A stretch of DNA of 64,000 nt, from NCBI RefSeq assembly GCF_020171525.1, contig NZ_JAIVAI010000008.1, positions 1 through 64,000 on the forward strand. The letters are read 5' to 3'. The position numbers and the translations under genes were made by a program. The notes beneath the pieces are model-generated. The model was given only the letters and a program-made list of their open reading frames with translations. It was not told where the DNA came from and ran no database searches. Every line of letters begins with the position of its first letter. Positions within the stretch are counted from its first letter, which is position 1. The stretch is from Halobacillus yeomjeoni. Its GTDB lineage: Bacteria; Bacillota; Bacilli; Bacillales; Halobacillaceae. This document shows, in pieces, positions 17,823 through 26,149 of this stretch.

Positions 17823-18542
17823 TTAAGATTTATTGAAAATCCGAAAAATAACTACTAATAAAGAAAAGCAAATTAGTGTAATCAAAGTCAAGCTTATGAT
17901 ATACCACCAACCTTCTCCAAACCAATTCAATAAAGTGGATGCATCAGGAGGATTACGCAAATATAAATAGTTGGATTGCAGGAACACATTAAGGAAACCT
18001 ACGATAGAAGCATATGCAATCAGCATACCGAAGGTTTTCCACATATCCTTCCAAGTAATCGTTGCGCTGGTGGAAATCACTAAGAATAAGCTCGTCCACG
18101 GAATGGCCATATGATGAAGGAAGAATCTCCAAAACCGATAGTGTTGATAATCATAGAGCAGATCTGGTGTGACAAGAGCGAAGATGGCTGGTAAAATTCC
18201 GATGAAGAAATTGATTTTAATCAACGATGGACGCATGGTGATTAGTGAAACAATGCCGAGCAGGGATGCCACACTGCAAAGGTGTAAAGGGAGGTATGCT
18301 GTCACTTCCCATAAGCCGTAAGCAAATGCCCAAATCTGATAGCTCAATTCAGAAACAATGAGGATTCCCAATAATGTCCATCGCACGGCATTGTTGATGT
18401 TACCATTTGAACGTTTCCGGGATTTGAGAGCGAGAATTCCTACACCGCATAAGCCGAAAATGAATAGGACAAGAGCTGAAACATGACTTTGACTGAATAG
18501 TTGGAAGGGGCTCTCACTTCCGGGTGTGATCCAATTGGGCAT
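17823..18542 (-). CDS. ywaF: YwaF-family integral membrane protein
   Basis: This 239-residue protein has about seven transmembrane helices and belongs to the conserved YwaF/TP0381 family of unknown function. Typical family segments are WAFAYGLWEVTAYLPLHLCS and FFLHHMAIPWTSLFL. The open frame extends upstream to 18755, but an ideal AGGAGG lies 7 bases before the ATG at 18542 and the upstream part overlaps the divergent small gene, so I take 18542 as the start. Function unknown; single gene. Confidence 0.82.
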   Translation of the reverse strand: MPNWITPGSESPFQLFSQSHVSALVLFIFGLCGVGILALKSRKRSNGNINNAVRWTLLGILIVSELSYQIWAFAYGLWEVTAYLPLHLCSVASLLGIVSLITMRPSLIKINFFIGILPAIFALVTPDLLYDYQHYRFWRFFLHHMAIPWTSLFLVISTSATITWKDMWKTFGMLIAYASIVGFLNVFLQSNYLYLRNPPDASTLLNWFGEGWWYIISLTLITLICFSLLVVIFRIFNKS

Positions 18543-18611
18543 TCGTTTACCTCCTGGTTGAAAGGGTTTATGATGTGCTATGATTTTACCATATTGGGAA
18601 GGAGTGGGAGA

Positions 18612-18827
18612 ATGAGTGTCAATTGTTTTCAATGCAAGCATTTTAATACGACGTGGAATCCCGCTTTTCCTCGTGCGTGTAAAGCTTATGGGTTCAAAAG
18701 CAAAGAAATGCCTTCCACTCTCGTTCTGAAAGCGACCGGGTCGGAGTGTCTTCAATTTGAACCTAAACGTTATAAAGAAAGCTATAAAACTACACAGAAG
18801 AGGACAGGAATAGATTATAGACTGTAA
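18612..18827 (+). CDS. Small Cys-containing conserved protein, possible zinc ribbon
   Basis: This 71-residue protein has four cysteines arranged as CFQCKHF, then ACKAYGF and SECLQFEPK, a pattern that could bind a metal. Close relatives of about 70 residues occur across Bacillaceae and are sometimes labelled uracil-DNA glycosylase, a name the length does not support. The start ATG at 18612 follows GGAGTGGGAG with good spacing; the longer open frame would run into the divergent ywaF promoter region. Function unknown. Confidence 0.72.
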   Translation: MSVNCFQCKHFNTTWNPAFPRACKAYGFKSKEMPSTLVLKATGSECLQFEPKRYKESYKTTQKRTGIDYRL

Positions 18828-18928
18828 ATAAAATGAAATTTTCAGATAATATATTCACACCCTCTTATTCTGTGGTATGCTGATGAATATTTATTAAAGA
18901 GAATTTTAGAGTAAGGGAGATGAGATAG

Positions 18929-20266
18929 ATGGCCCGCGAAAAATGGGGGACGAAATTAGGATTTATGCTTGCAGCCATGGGCTCGGCTGTAGGGCTTGGG
19001 AACATATGGAGGTTCTCTTTCGTAGCAGGGAATAATGGTGGAGGAGCATTTTTACTTCTGTACCTCGTCTTTGTCTTATTGATCGGGATACCGTTGCTGT
19101 TGACCGAAGTGAGTATTGGACGAAAAGCCGAGAGTGATGTGGTGGGTTCATTTAAGAAGCTCGCACCGAAAACACCTTGGTACTTAACAGGTTTCTTTGG
19201 TATTACTAGTGCATTTTTAATTTTAAGTTTCTATGCAGTGGTTGCTGGATGGGCTATTTTTTACTTTTGGAACTACGTGAACGGTTCGTTTTTCACAGAG
19301 CCTGAAGTAGGTTACGGAGGAGCTTTTGGACAATTTATCGGACATACATGGCATCCGATAATATGGACAGCGGTGTTCATGATTCTTACTATTGTCATTG
19401 TGCTCAGTGGAGTTAAAAAAGGAATCGAACTTGCCAATAAAATCTTCATGCCTTTATTAGCACTTATATTGATTGGTTTAGCCTTCTTCAGTTTATCTCT
19501 TGATGGAGCTTCTGAAGGGCTGAAGTTTTTATTTGCACCAAACTGGTCAGCTCTCAGTGATCCTTCTATTTATATAGCTGCGCTCGGTCAAGCATTCTTT
19601 TCCTTGAGCTTAGGTATGGGAGCTATGTTGACGTACGGTAGCTATTTGAAGAAAGAAGACAAACTTCCTAGTGCAGCCGTAGGTATCGGATTAATGGATA
19701 CATTTTTTGCAGTGATTTCCGGGTTGGTAATCTTTCCTGCGGTGTTCGCTTTCGGAATTGATCCAAGCTCTGGACCTCCGCTTGTATTTATTACTCTGCC
19801 GAGTATATTTGAGCAGATGCCTTTAGGTGGAATTGTTGGTCTAGTGTTCTTCTTCGCATTGGTTTTGGCATCCTTGTCTTCATCTGTGTCCATTTTAGAA
19901 GTGCCGACCGCTTACTTCATGAGTGCATTCGGCTGGTCACGTTTCTCAACAAGTGTGGTCATGGGGTCGATCATGTTCGTCATGGGAATTGCTGTATCTC
20001 TAGGATTTGGTGCGTGGGCTGGAGTCACTCCGATCGGAGAGAAAAACATTCTTGATTCCATGGATTACATTGCATCAAACATTCTTTTACCTCTGGGAGG
20101 CCTATCCATGGCTTTGCTGGTCGGATGGTACTTCAAAAAGTCTACTGCTTTGGAGGCAACAGATATGACAGGCTCTCCATTTGCAGGCTTATGGTATAAC
20201 ATTGTGAAATACGTTGCGCCGGTCGTTATATTCCTGATATTCCTTAATAAAATCGGTGTGATATAA
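18929..20266 (+). CDS. Sodium-dependent transporter, neurotransmitter:sodium symporter (NSS) family
   Basis: This 445-residue, roughly 11-helix LeuT-fold transporter couples Na+ entry to uptake of an amino acid or related amine. The first helix has the NSS signature GSAVGLGNIWRFSFVAGNNGGGAF, which forms part of the substrate and Na1/Na2 sites (shown here as a known motif at residues 18-41). Bacterial NSS proteins commonly take Trp, Tyr, Leu or Met; the substrate cannot be read here. A Na+-coupled symporter fits a halophile. The ribosome binding site is AAGGGAGATGAG; a terminator follows. Confidence 0.88.
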   Translation: MAREKWGTKLGFMLAAMGSAVGLGNIWRFSFVAGNNGGGAFLLLYLVFVLLIGIPLLLTEVSIGRKAESDVVGSFKKLAPKTPWYLTGFFGITSAFLILSFYAVVAGWAIFYFWNYVNGSFFTEPEVGYGGAFGQFIGHTWHPIIWTAVFMILTIVIVLSGVKKGIELANKIFMPLLALILIGLAFFSLSLDGASEGLKFLFAPNWSALSDPSIYIAALGQAFFSLSLGMGAMLTYGSYLKKEDKLPSAAVGIGLMDTFFAVISGLVIFPAVFAFGIDPSSGPPLVFITLPSIFEQMPLGGIVGLVFFFALVLASLSSSVSILEVPTAYFMSAFGWSRFSTSVVMGSIMFVMGIAVSLGFGAWAGVTPIGEKNILDSMDYIASNILLPLGGLSMALLVGWYFKKSTALEATDMTGSPFAGLWYNIVKYVAPVVIFLIFLNKIGVI

Positions 20267-20334
20267 ATCATTTGTGAATAGTATTGAGAGATTCAATAAA
20301 TTTAGGTGAATGACATCTATTCATTTACTGCATC

Positions 20335-20366
20335 AAGCTCAGGGCTTCCAGCTCTGAGCTTTTTAT
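20335..20366 (+). terminator. Terminator downstream of the NSS transporter gene
   Basis: An 8-bp stem AAGCTCAG / CTGAGCTT is followed by TTTTATT. It lies about 70 bases after the stop. Confidence 0.75.
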
Positions 20367-20524
20367 TAGGAATTGAGGGAGCAAATTGTAACCGACCGGA
20401 CTCTAAAGTATCGGAGTTATGATTTTTTTGTGAAGCTGTTGGCGGAAATAAGACAGAGCCTCTGGAAAATGTTAAACTACGACAGAGAAAAGATTATTCA
20501 GTACGATGATAAAGGAGTATGAAG

Positions 20525-20821
20525 ATGGCGATTTCAAACCAAACCGTCTTAAAGAAAATGTCCAGTGAAATACAAGAAGCGATGTTGAAGCACGGAGACG
20601 ACCAACAGGTGAGAGAACATGTTCGTTCGGTGAAGTTGCTGGCAGACTTATTTCTTGAGCAAGAAACAACAACTACCCAACAGGCACCTACGGTAAATGA
20701 ACCGACAGTAGAAGAAGTGAGAAAGATGATGGGGGCGAATGAGCCTGCACCATCAAAACAGAAAAAAGAAGAGCCGATTGATCATGACGATGCCAATGGT
20801 TCTTCCATTTTTGACTTTTAG
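20525..20821 (+). CDS. ywdI: YwdI family protein (DUF5327)
   Basis: This 98-residue protein of unknown function is conserved beside ywdK in Bacillaceae. The N-terminal half is helical and charged (AISNQTVLKKMSSEIQEAM). The middle is a T/Q/P-rich linker, and the C-terminus is acidic, ending SSIFDF. AAAGGAG is spaced 7 bases from ATG 20525 and only 1 base from ATG 20519, so the later start is preferred. It forms an operon with ywdK, 11 bases downstream. Confidence 0.78.
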   Translation: MAISNQTVLKKMSSEIQEAMLKHGDDQQVREHVRSVKLLADLFLEQETTTTQQAPTVNEPTVEEVRKMMGANEPAPSKQKKEEPIDHDDANGSSIFDF

Positions 20822-20832
20822 GAGGGAGACAT

Positions 20833-21201
20833 ATGAAGATATTTTTAATTCTAGCCATATTGAATGGCTTCCTTTCTGTTGCTTTAGGAGCATTTGGTGC
20901 TCATGGTTTAGAAGGGAAAGTATCTGAGAAGGGGTTGGAGCAATGGGGCAAAGCGGTGGATTATCAAATGTTCCACACTATGGCTCTATTTGTGACTGCA
21001 CTGTTGATGGGGAAAGCACAAACTGGTTTGATGACAGGTGCAGGCTGGATGTTCATGATCGGAATCGTTCTATTCAGTGGCAGCTTATACATTTATGCTA
21101 CGACAGGCATTAAGACGTTTGCTATGATTACTCCACTTGGGGGCTTGTCCTTCTTGATCGGTTGGATTTTGCTTGGGTATGCTGTTATCAAATATATTTA
21201 A
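20833..21201 (+). CDS. ywdK: DUF423 family membrane protein YwdK
   Basis: This small membrane protein of 122 residues has four predicted helices and the DUF423 signature FGAHGLEGKVSEKGLEQW followed by YQMFHTMALF. Its function is unknown, and it is widely conserved in bacteria. GGAGGGAGAC immediately precedes the ATG. The neighbourhood (ywdI-ywdK-gerQ-cwlJ) matches B. subtilis. Confidence 0.87.
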   Translation: MKIFLILAILNGFLSVALGAFGAHGLEGKVSEKGLEQWGKAVDYQMFHTMALFVTALLMGKAQTGLMTGAGWMFMIGIVLFSGSLYIYATTGIKTFAMITPLGGLSFLIGWILLGYAVIKYI

Positions 21202-21229
21202 TCATTTCATTTGTTAAGAGGAGAGATGT

Positions 21230-21265
21230 TTTCAGGAAAGAAGAATGACCACCTCTTTCCTGAAA
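21230..21265. terminator. Intergenic hairpin between convergent ywdK and a small membrane gene
   Basis: An 11-bp stem TTTCAGGAAAG / CTTTCCTGAAA lacks a clear T tract. It probably stabilises 3' ends or terminates weakly in both directions. Confidence 0.5.
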
Positions 21266-21282
21266 GCAAGAAGGACGACCTT

Positions 21283-21531
21283 CTAAAAATAAAGGATCGT
21301 CGTAAACAAAACAATGATCAGTGCGCGCAGCAGTTGGATGATGCTATTCACCATCTGCTGCTTTTTTGATTCCACAAGAGCTTCAAATAAAAAGCTGGTC
21401 GCAAGCACGTAAAACATGAGCAGAATAATCCATTGGTGGTCAAGTTGGAATAGACCTAAAACAGCCAGAAATACAGCTAATAACAGGGTCGCTAATTGAG
21501 CTTTGATGTAATTTTCATGAGGATGTCGCAT
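21283..21531 (-). CDS. Small hypothetical membrane protein
   Basis: This 82-residue protein has three predicted hydrophobic helices (about 12-30, 34-52 and 63-81) and a charged loop ESKKQQM between helices two and three. I do not recognise the family. A GGGTG ribosome binding site precedes the ATG. It is separated from gerQ by a terminator, so it is probably transcribed alone. Confidence 0.6.
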   Translation of the reverse strand: MRHPHENYIKAQLATLLLAVFLAVLGLFQLDHQWIILLMFYVLATSFLFEALVESKKQQMVNSIIQLLRALIIVLFTTILYF

Positions 21532-21556
21532 CTGTTCACCCTTTTCCTTAATAGTG

Positions 21557-21584
21557 AAAAACCCGCTATTGAATAGCGAGTTTT
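21557..21584 (-). terminator. Terminator of the cwlJ-gerQ operon
   Basis: On the minus strand the stem CGCTATT / AATAGCG, extended by flanking A/T pairs, is followed by GGGTTTTTC. Confidence 0.75.
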
Positions 21585-21596
21585 CAAATGTTCTCT

Positions 21597-22100
21597 TTAC
21601 CTTGGATTGTAGTTGGCCAACCCTGGGGAAGCCCCGTTAAAAGGGTATTGGTAATTGATTTCTTCGTCGAAGGTTACATAGTCCAAGTAAACCATAAGTA
21701 ATAAATAATACTTTCCTGTCTGAGGATCACTCAATACGATGTGGTCACGCCCAGCTTCTTCTACGATTCCTTTGAAAACTTTTGCATTCCATTGATCGTT
21801 GTTTTCGAACGTCATATAAACGGTCGCAGGCTTACCAGCGTTCAGTCGAAGAATATTCTCTATATATGATTCTTCGGTAGGCAGCATAGTTGGAGGGTTA
21901 TACCCTTTACCTTTGCCTTTCCCTTGAGTCATAGGTGGTACTTGGAGTCCGCCCTGCTGAGGGAATCCTCCACCACCCTGACCTGCCATAGGGGGGTGAG
22001 GATAATATTGCATATAAGGGTTCCCCGGATAAAAAGGCTGTCCCTGGCCATACATTGGTCCTTGACCATAGCCGCCGGACATTTGTTTTTTGTGAGCCAA
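21597..22100 (-). CDS. gerQ: Spore coat protein GerQ
   Basis: In B. subtilis GerQ is a spore coat/inner surface protein needed for CwlJ to localise and work during germination, and it is cross-linked by transglutaminase. The N-terminal third is Gly/Pro/Tyr/Gln-rich low-complexity sequence, and the C-terminal 90 residues form the conserved GerQ domain (SYIENILRLNAGKPATVYMT onward). N-terminal lysines (AHKKQ) could be the cross-link sites. I prefer TTG at 22100: AAGGAG lies 8 bases before it and overlaps the GTG at 22109. It lies 19 bases downstream of cwlJ, as in B. subtilis. Confidence 0.9.
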   Translation of the reverse strand: MAHKKQMSGGYGQGPMYGQGQPFYPGNPYMQYYPHPPMAGQGGGGFPQQGGLQVPPMTQGKGKGKGYNPPTMLPTEESYIENILRLNAGKPATVYMTFENNDQWNAKVFKGIVEEAGRDHIVLSDPQTGKYYLLLMVYLDYVTFDEEINYQYPFNGASPGLANYNPR

Positions 22101-22119
22101 TCCAATCACTCCTTAATCG

Positions 22120-22542
22120 TTAGTAAACATTTGGACATTCTGAAGGTATAGGAGAATAGAAACAGTGGGACTTATACCTCCCTGTGTTCCATTGCCCGAA
22201 CCACTGTTCCGGGCAGTCTCCTTCCGGCTTGAAGAACCATAGGGAATTGGTCGCTGGGTGATAACGTCCCCCTTTGATCACCTTACGGGCAAGTCTTTTG
22301 TCTTTTTCTCTTGCGCGTTGGTAAAAATAACCTTTTTGAGTAGCCTCGAATCCCCCGGGACTTTGATAAACCATATCCCTGATGGAAGTGATATCTGTGA
22401 AATCTATACAGTCTCCACGTACACGGTTGACCCCGGTATTACCGACCATAAGCATTCCAAGCTTTCCATCACCTTCAGCTTCAGCGCGCATCAGCCTGGC
22501 AAGCAGTTTTAAACCAGCTTCGTTGTAAGGGATAACGGCCAC
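22120..22542 (-). CDS. cwlJ: Spore cortex-lytic cell wall hydrolase CwlJ
   Basis: The product degrades spore cortex peptidoglycan containing muramic lactam during germination, triggered by Ca-dipicolinate. The 140 residues cover only the Hydrolase_2 (SleB catalytic) domain. RLMRAEAEGDG holds the conserved glutamate (Glu21), and the C-terminal HPATNSLWFFKPEGDCPEQWF is typical of CwlJ. There is no signal peptide or peptidoglycan-binding domain, as expected for CwlJ. The start is GTG behind GAGGTGAC. It is first in an operon with gerQ and has a sigma-E-like promoter upstream. Confidence 0.93.
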   Translation of the reverse strand: MAVIPYNEAGLKLLARLMRAEAEGDGKLGMLMVGNTGVNRVRGDCIDFTDITSIRDMVYQSPGGFEATQKGYFYQRAREKDKRLARKVIKGGRYHPATNSLWFFKPEGDCPEQWFGQWNTGRYKSHCFYSPIPSECPNVY

Positions 22543-22588
22543 GCAGTCACCTCACTTCATCTACGATCATGAAAGGTTGTTCTTTAAC

Positions 22589-22618
22589 ACTATATGAATG
22601 TCTGCCTCGAAGTTATGA
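22589..22618 (-). promoter_or_regulatory. Candidate sigma-E promoter for cwlJ-gerQ
   Basis: On the minus strand TCATAACT, a 14-nt spacer and CATATAGT match the sigma-E pattern (-35 near KMATATT, -10 near CATACANT). The site is about 47 bases before the cwlJ start. In B. subtilis cwlJ is sigma-E dependent, which supports the call. Confidence 0.5.
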
Positions 22619-22667
22619 GTAAAAAAATAGTAGGACAACTTTGAATGAATAAAGGGCGCAAAAAAAA

Positions 22668-22699
22668 CTACCCTCTCTGACTGAATTCAGAGAGGGTAG
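22668..22699. terminator. Orphan strong hairpin with T tracts
   Basis: A perfect 13-bp stem CTACCCTCTCTGA / TCAGAGAGGGTAG is followed on the minus strand by TTTTTTTT. No gene reads into it directly: chdC has its own terminator beyond the mobile element at 22756-23045. It may have been the original second chdC terminator, displaced by that insertion. Confidence 0.75.
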
Positions 22700-22747
22700 A
22701 TTTTGGGGTGGGGGTTGTAAAAGAAGAGGTTAATTTGAGGATGTATT

Positions 22748-23053
22748 TTATGAAAGGCTCTGTTAAAGTCTGTTGTTGATATCTTAAACGATTACTAAAT
22801 AGTCCCCGTCAGGGTATAAGTGTAGTCCGTTATTTACTCAGAGCATGATATGGCAGGGAAAACAGTCCGCTTTCCGCGGGGGACGCTTGAGCCTCCAGTG
22901 GGATAAAGGTACATCGTGAATCCTCGGAAGGCGCAGCCTGAGTAGGCTCACGGTACCCCACGGAAAGGGAGTCATTCTAAAAAGCCGCCTCATAAAAATT
23001 CCAGGACAGAAAGAGATGATAACAACACCAAGCAATAACAGAGCCTTATGAAA
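22748..23053. mobile_element. Palindromic mobile repeat, copy III, with perfect 8-bp target duplication
   Basis: The element spans 22756-23045 (290 bp). It begins GGCTCTGTTA and ends TAACAGAGCC, perfect 10-bp terminal inverted repeats. It is flanked by TTATGAAA at 22748-22755 and 23046-23053, an exact 8-bp target duplication. Inside, the left half of module 1 is joined to the right half of module 2, so the long palindromic arms no longer match each other. No coding capacity. It lies between the chdC terminator and an orphan terminator. Confidence 0.92.
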
Positions 23054-23056
23054 AAC

Positions 23057-23087
23057 AAAAAAGCAGCTGGATTACAGCTGCTTTTTA
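23057..23087 (-). terminator. Terminator of chdC
   Basis: A perfect 12-bp stem AAAAAGCAGCTG / CAGCTGCTTTTT lies five bases past the chdC stop, with a T run on the minus strand. Confidence 0.9.
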
Positions 23088-23091
23088 TCAA

Positions 23092-23829
23092 TTATACGTG
23101 TAGGAATTTCTCCACAGCGTCTGGTTTCAGAATGTTTCCGATGAAGAAGGACCCGAAATCACCGTAACGGGAGGTAACTTCATCAAAGCGCATTTCATAA
23201 ACGAGCTTTTTGAAGTTCAAGACATCATGAGCAAAAAGCGTTACGCCCCATTCCCAATCATCAAAGCCGATGGATCCTGTAATGATTTGACGGATCTTAC
23301 CGGCATATTGACGACCTGTCATTCCATGAGCATACATCAGTTTGGCGCGCTCATCTTTTTCGAGGACGTACCAATTGTCATTACCCTGACGACGCTTATC
23401 CATCGGGTAGAAGCAAATATGGTTCCATTTCGGTAATGTCGGCTTCAGACGCGCTTGGATTTCTGGATCATCTTCATCCGTATTCCCCATGTAATTGGAT
23501 AATTCAACGACTGAAACGTAAGAATAAGCAGGAGTTGTAAACTCTGCCAACTTCGTTTTGTTGAAAGTATTTTCAATGTCGTTCAATTCTTCCATCGTCG
23601 GACGGAGAATCATCATCATGAAATCTGCTTTTTGACCAACGATTGTATACAAGGCGTGACTGCCTTCTTTATCAGTCTCTGTTTTGTCCCATTTTTCAAT
23701 GAGTTGATGGAATTCAGAGATGGCCTGCTCTCGTTCTTCAGGGCTTGCATACTTCCAGGCTGTCCAGTCGATTTTTCTGAAATCGTGCAAGCAATACCAG
23801 CCATCCATTGTCACTACTGCTTCTGGCAT
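23092..23829 (-). CDS. chdC: Coproheme decarboxylase (HemQ)
   Basis: The enzyme catalyses the last step of the Gram-positive heme pathway: peroxide-dependent decarboxylation of coproheme III to heme b in the cytosol. It is a ferredoxin-like duplicated fold of 245 residues, the normal family length. Conserved residues are Tyr141 and Lys145 in FYPMDKRRQ and the proximal heme ligand His168 in [21 protein letters not shown] site precedes the ATG. It is divergent from pta, the same gene order as B. subtilis ywfI-pta. Heme supply also serves the oxidase encoded at 14.5-17.7 kb. Confidence 0.93.
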   Translation of the reverse strand: MPEAVVTMDGWYCLHDFRKIDWTAWKYASPEEREQAISEFHQLIEKWDKTETDKEGSHALYTIVGQKADFMMMILRPTMEELNDIENTFNKTKLAEFTTPAYSYVSVVELSNYMGNTDEDDPEIQARLKPTLPKWNHICFYPMDKRRQGNDNWYVLEKDERAKLMYAHGMTGRQYAGKIRQIITGSIGFDDWEWGVTLFAHDVLNFKKLVYEMRFDEVTSRYGDFGSFFIGNILKPDAVEKFLHV

Positions 23830-23971
23830 GGATCAATCGCTCCTTTTTATATGAAGTTTGAATTTAAAAATATCCTACCTCAATATAACACAGATGCATG
23901 TCTTCATCATTGATTAGGTGGGATTGGACTGGTTTGTACATGTTTTGAGAAGAAATAGGGTAAAGTGAAAA

Positions 23972-23985
23972 TGAAATCGCTTCCC
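23972..23985 (+). promoter_or_regulatory. cre-like CcpA site upstream of pta
   Basis: TGAAATCGCTTCCC matches 12 of 14 positions of the cre consensus TGWAANCGNTNWCA, about 85 bases before the pta start. In B. subtilis CcpA activates pta from an upstream cre, so location and orientation are sensible. The two mismatches are at the 3' end. Confidence 0.45.
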
Positions 23986-24069
23986 GGATGAAATTATGAA
24001 CGTACTACTTTCATTTATACACAAAACGTCTTATCATATATAACAGAAATGAAAAATGGAGGGTTCAAC

Positions 24070-25044
24070 ATGAGTAACCTATTTGATACTTTGAAAGCGA
24101 AAATCGATGGAAAAGACAAGAAGGTCGTGTTTCCTGAAGGTTTAGATGAACGTATCCTTACTGCCGTAAGTCAACTCGGAGCCGAAGGTATGGTTACACC
24201 TGTACTAGTCGGAAATGAAGATAAAGTGAAACAGAAAGCTTCTGAACTGGGTGTGGACATTTCTGCATCTGAAATTTTGGATCCTGACAATTATGAAGCG
24301 ATGGATGAAATGGTCGCAAGCTTTGTGGAACGCCGTAAAGGCAAAGCTACAGAAGAAAAAGCGCGTGAGATTCTTAAAGATGAAAATTACTTCGGTACAA
24401 TGCTCGTCTATATGGGGAAAGCAGATGGCTTAGTCAGCGGTGCAGCCCACTCCACTGCAGATACGGTCCGCCCGGCGTTGCAGATCATCAAAACGAAACC
24501 GGGCATTAAAAAAACGTCTGGTGTGTTCATCATGGTTCGCGATGAAGAGAAGTACGTGTTTGCAGACTGTGCCATCAACATCAATCCAGATAGTCAGGAT
24601 TTAGCGGAAATTGCTCTTGCGAGTGCTGAAACGGCTCAGTTATTCGATATCGACCCTAAAGTTGCAATGTTGAGTTTCTCTACAAGAGGTTCCGCACAAT
24701 CTCCTGAAACAGAAAAAGTGACAGAAGCGTTGAAGCTTGCCAAAGAACAGAATTCTGATCTGTTGATTGATGGAGAATTCCAGTTTGATGCTGCTTTCGT
24801 TCCTTCTGTAGCTGAGAAAAAAGCTCCAGATTCTCCATTAAAAGGAGAGGCGAATACGTTCATCTTCCCAAGTCTTGAAGCGGGTAACATCGGCTATAAA
24901 ATCGCTCAGCGTCTGGGGAACTTCGATGCTGTTGGTCCTATCCTCCAAGGTCTGAACCAGCCGGTAAACGATCTTTCCCGTGGTTGTAATTCCGATGATG
25001 TCTACAAACTGGCACTGATAACAGCAGCACAATCTGTTGAATAA
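24070..25044 (+). CDS. pta: Phosphate acetyltransferase
   Basis: The enzyme interconverts acetyl-CoA and phosphate with acetyl phosphate and CoA, the first step of overflow acetate formation. The 324 residues correspond to the short, single-domain Bacillus type. Family segments seen are KVVFPEGLDERIL, LVSGAAHSTADTVRPALQII and the C-terminal GPILQGLNQPVNDLSRGC with the catalytic-region Ser/Arg. ATG at 24070 has GGAGGG 6 bases upstream; the ATG at 24049 is not so served. It is divergent from chdC and convergent with lipL. Confidence 0.95.
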   Translation: MSNLFDTLKAKIDGKDKKVVFPEGLDERILTAVSQLGAEGMVTPVLVGNEDKVKQKASELGVDISASEILDPDNYEAMDEMVASFVERRKGKATEEKAREILKDENYFGTMLVYMGKADGLVSGAAHSTADTVRPALQIIKTKPGIKKTSGVFIMVRDEEKYVFADCAININPDSQDLAEIALASAETAQLFDIDPKVAMLSFSTRGSAQSPETEKVTEALKLAKEQNSDLLIDGEFQFDAAFVPSVAEKKAPDSPLKGEANTFIFPSLEAGNIGYKIAQRLGNFDAVGPILQGLNQPVNDLSRGCNSDDVYKLALITAAQSVE

Positions 25045-25054
25045 TGAACAATAC

Positions 25055-25096
25055 AAAAGCGCTCGTTCATCTTATCGAAGATGGTCGAGCGCTTTT
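25055..25096. terminator. Bidirectional pta/lipL terminator
   Basis: A perfect 11-bp stem AAAAGCGCTCG / CGAGCGCTTTT serves both genes. Its right arm lies inside the last codons of lipL. Confidence 0.85.
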
Positions 25097-25914
25097 TCGT
25101 TTCTTTGAATCATTTGTTCCAGTCGTTTGTTGAACCATTCGATTTCCTGTCCTTCTAATGGGGCAGGGACGACTTCTCCAGACAGTTTGTAAATCTGGGT
25201 CAATATTCTATCGCGTACATCAGCGACACTCAACTGACTTCCTAATAACTCATTCAAGGAAGCCATGACTTCTGGGTTGATGTCAGGATATTGGAAACGG
25301 GTATCTTCATCACGCTTCCCAATTTCATAAAACCGTTTTAAAAGGGAAGCTCGTTCTGATCCGCTTCCTGTCACATCCAAATAAATTTGAACAGCTGACC
25401 CATTTTTTACTCGGCGTTGAGAGATTCCGGCAAACTTCTGTCCTCTTATGCTTAAATCATACGTTCCAGGGCAGTAGGAGCGTGTAATTTCATAGGCTTC
25501 GATTTCATCGGTCAAATCGCTGAACAACAGTTGGATGAAGGAAACCATGGCATCATACCCATCATGGATGTTTAATTCCTTCGAATCCGGGAAGATGAGT
25601 GAGAGGTTCAGAACGCCTTCATCGAGAACAACGGCAAGGCCCCCTGAATTTCTCACAATAGCTTGATACCCTTCGGATTTCAAATAGTCAACAGCTTCTG
25701 ATACATAAGGCAGACGGGCGTCTGGAATGCCTAGTACGACGGTATTATGGTGGACCCATAATCTTGCTGTTGTCGGACTCATCCCCTCACCGACAGACAT
25801 CGATAGAGCATCATCCATGGCGAATGACTGTAAAGGGGAGAATGCAGGGCCGAGGCTGCTTTGGTCGATGAAACGGTAGCGGGAAGGTTGAATTAATGTA
25901 TGGTTGGTTTTCAT
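25072..25914 (-). CDS. lipL: Octanoyl-[GcvH]:protein N-octanoyltransferase
   Basis: The product moves the octanoyl group from GcvH to E2 subunits of 2-oxoacid dehydrogenases by amidotransfer, the Bacillus route of protein lipoylation. It has the lipoate ligase/BPL fold of 280 residues. The conserved VRNSGGLAVVLDEGVLNLSL core, the catalytic cysteine in RSYCPGTYDLS and the lysine in GQKFAGISQRR are all present. It sits next to pta as in B. subtilis (ywfL). The ATG follows AAAAAGGAGTACTCG. Confidence 0.92.
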   Translation of the reverse strand: MKTNHTLIQPSRYRFIDQSSLGPAFSPLQSFAMDDALSMSVGEGMSPTTARLWVHHNTVVLGIPDARLPYVSEAVDYLKSEGYQAIVRNSGGLAVVLDEGVLNLSLIFPDSKELNIHDGYDAMVSFIQLLFSDLTDEIEAYEITRSYCPGTYDLSIRGQKFAGISQRRVKNGSAVQIYLDVTGSGSERASLLKRFYEIGKRDEDTRFQYPDINPEVMASLNELLGSQLSVADVRDRILTQIYKLSGEVVPAPLEGQEIEWFNKRLEQMIQRNEKALDHLR

Positions 25915-26149
25915 AAATCGAGTACTCCTTTTTGTTCAATCACCATCTTTCATTATATCAAAAGAAAGGTATTGCATGAATCTCTTCTCCTATGTAAAAT
26001 CTTCAAAGGAAAATTAAACAGGAAACACTGAATGCTCACGTTCTGCAGTTTAAGCGTAGAAGTTTGTCCCCCAATGTCTGTCAAGTAGTTTTTTTGTCGT
26101 AATGAAAGGTATATAATAGATAAAAATGTCGTGTAGAAAGGACAAAATG

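Noticed and set aside
22258-22512. Antisense open frames within cwlJ, chdC, PBP, pyrG, icmF and other genes
   Set aside because: They are shadows of strongly supported genes, with no ribosome binding site or recognisable product.
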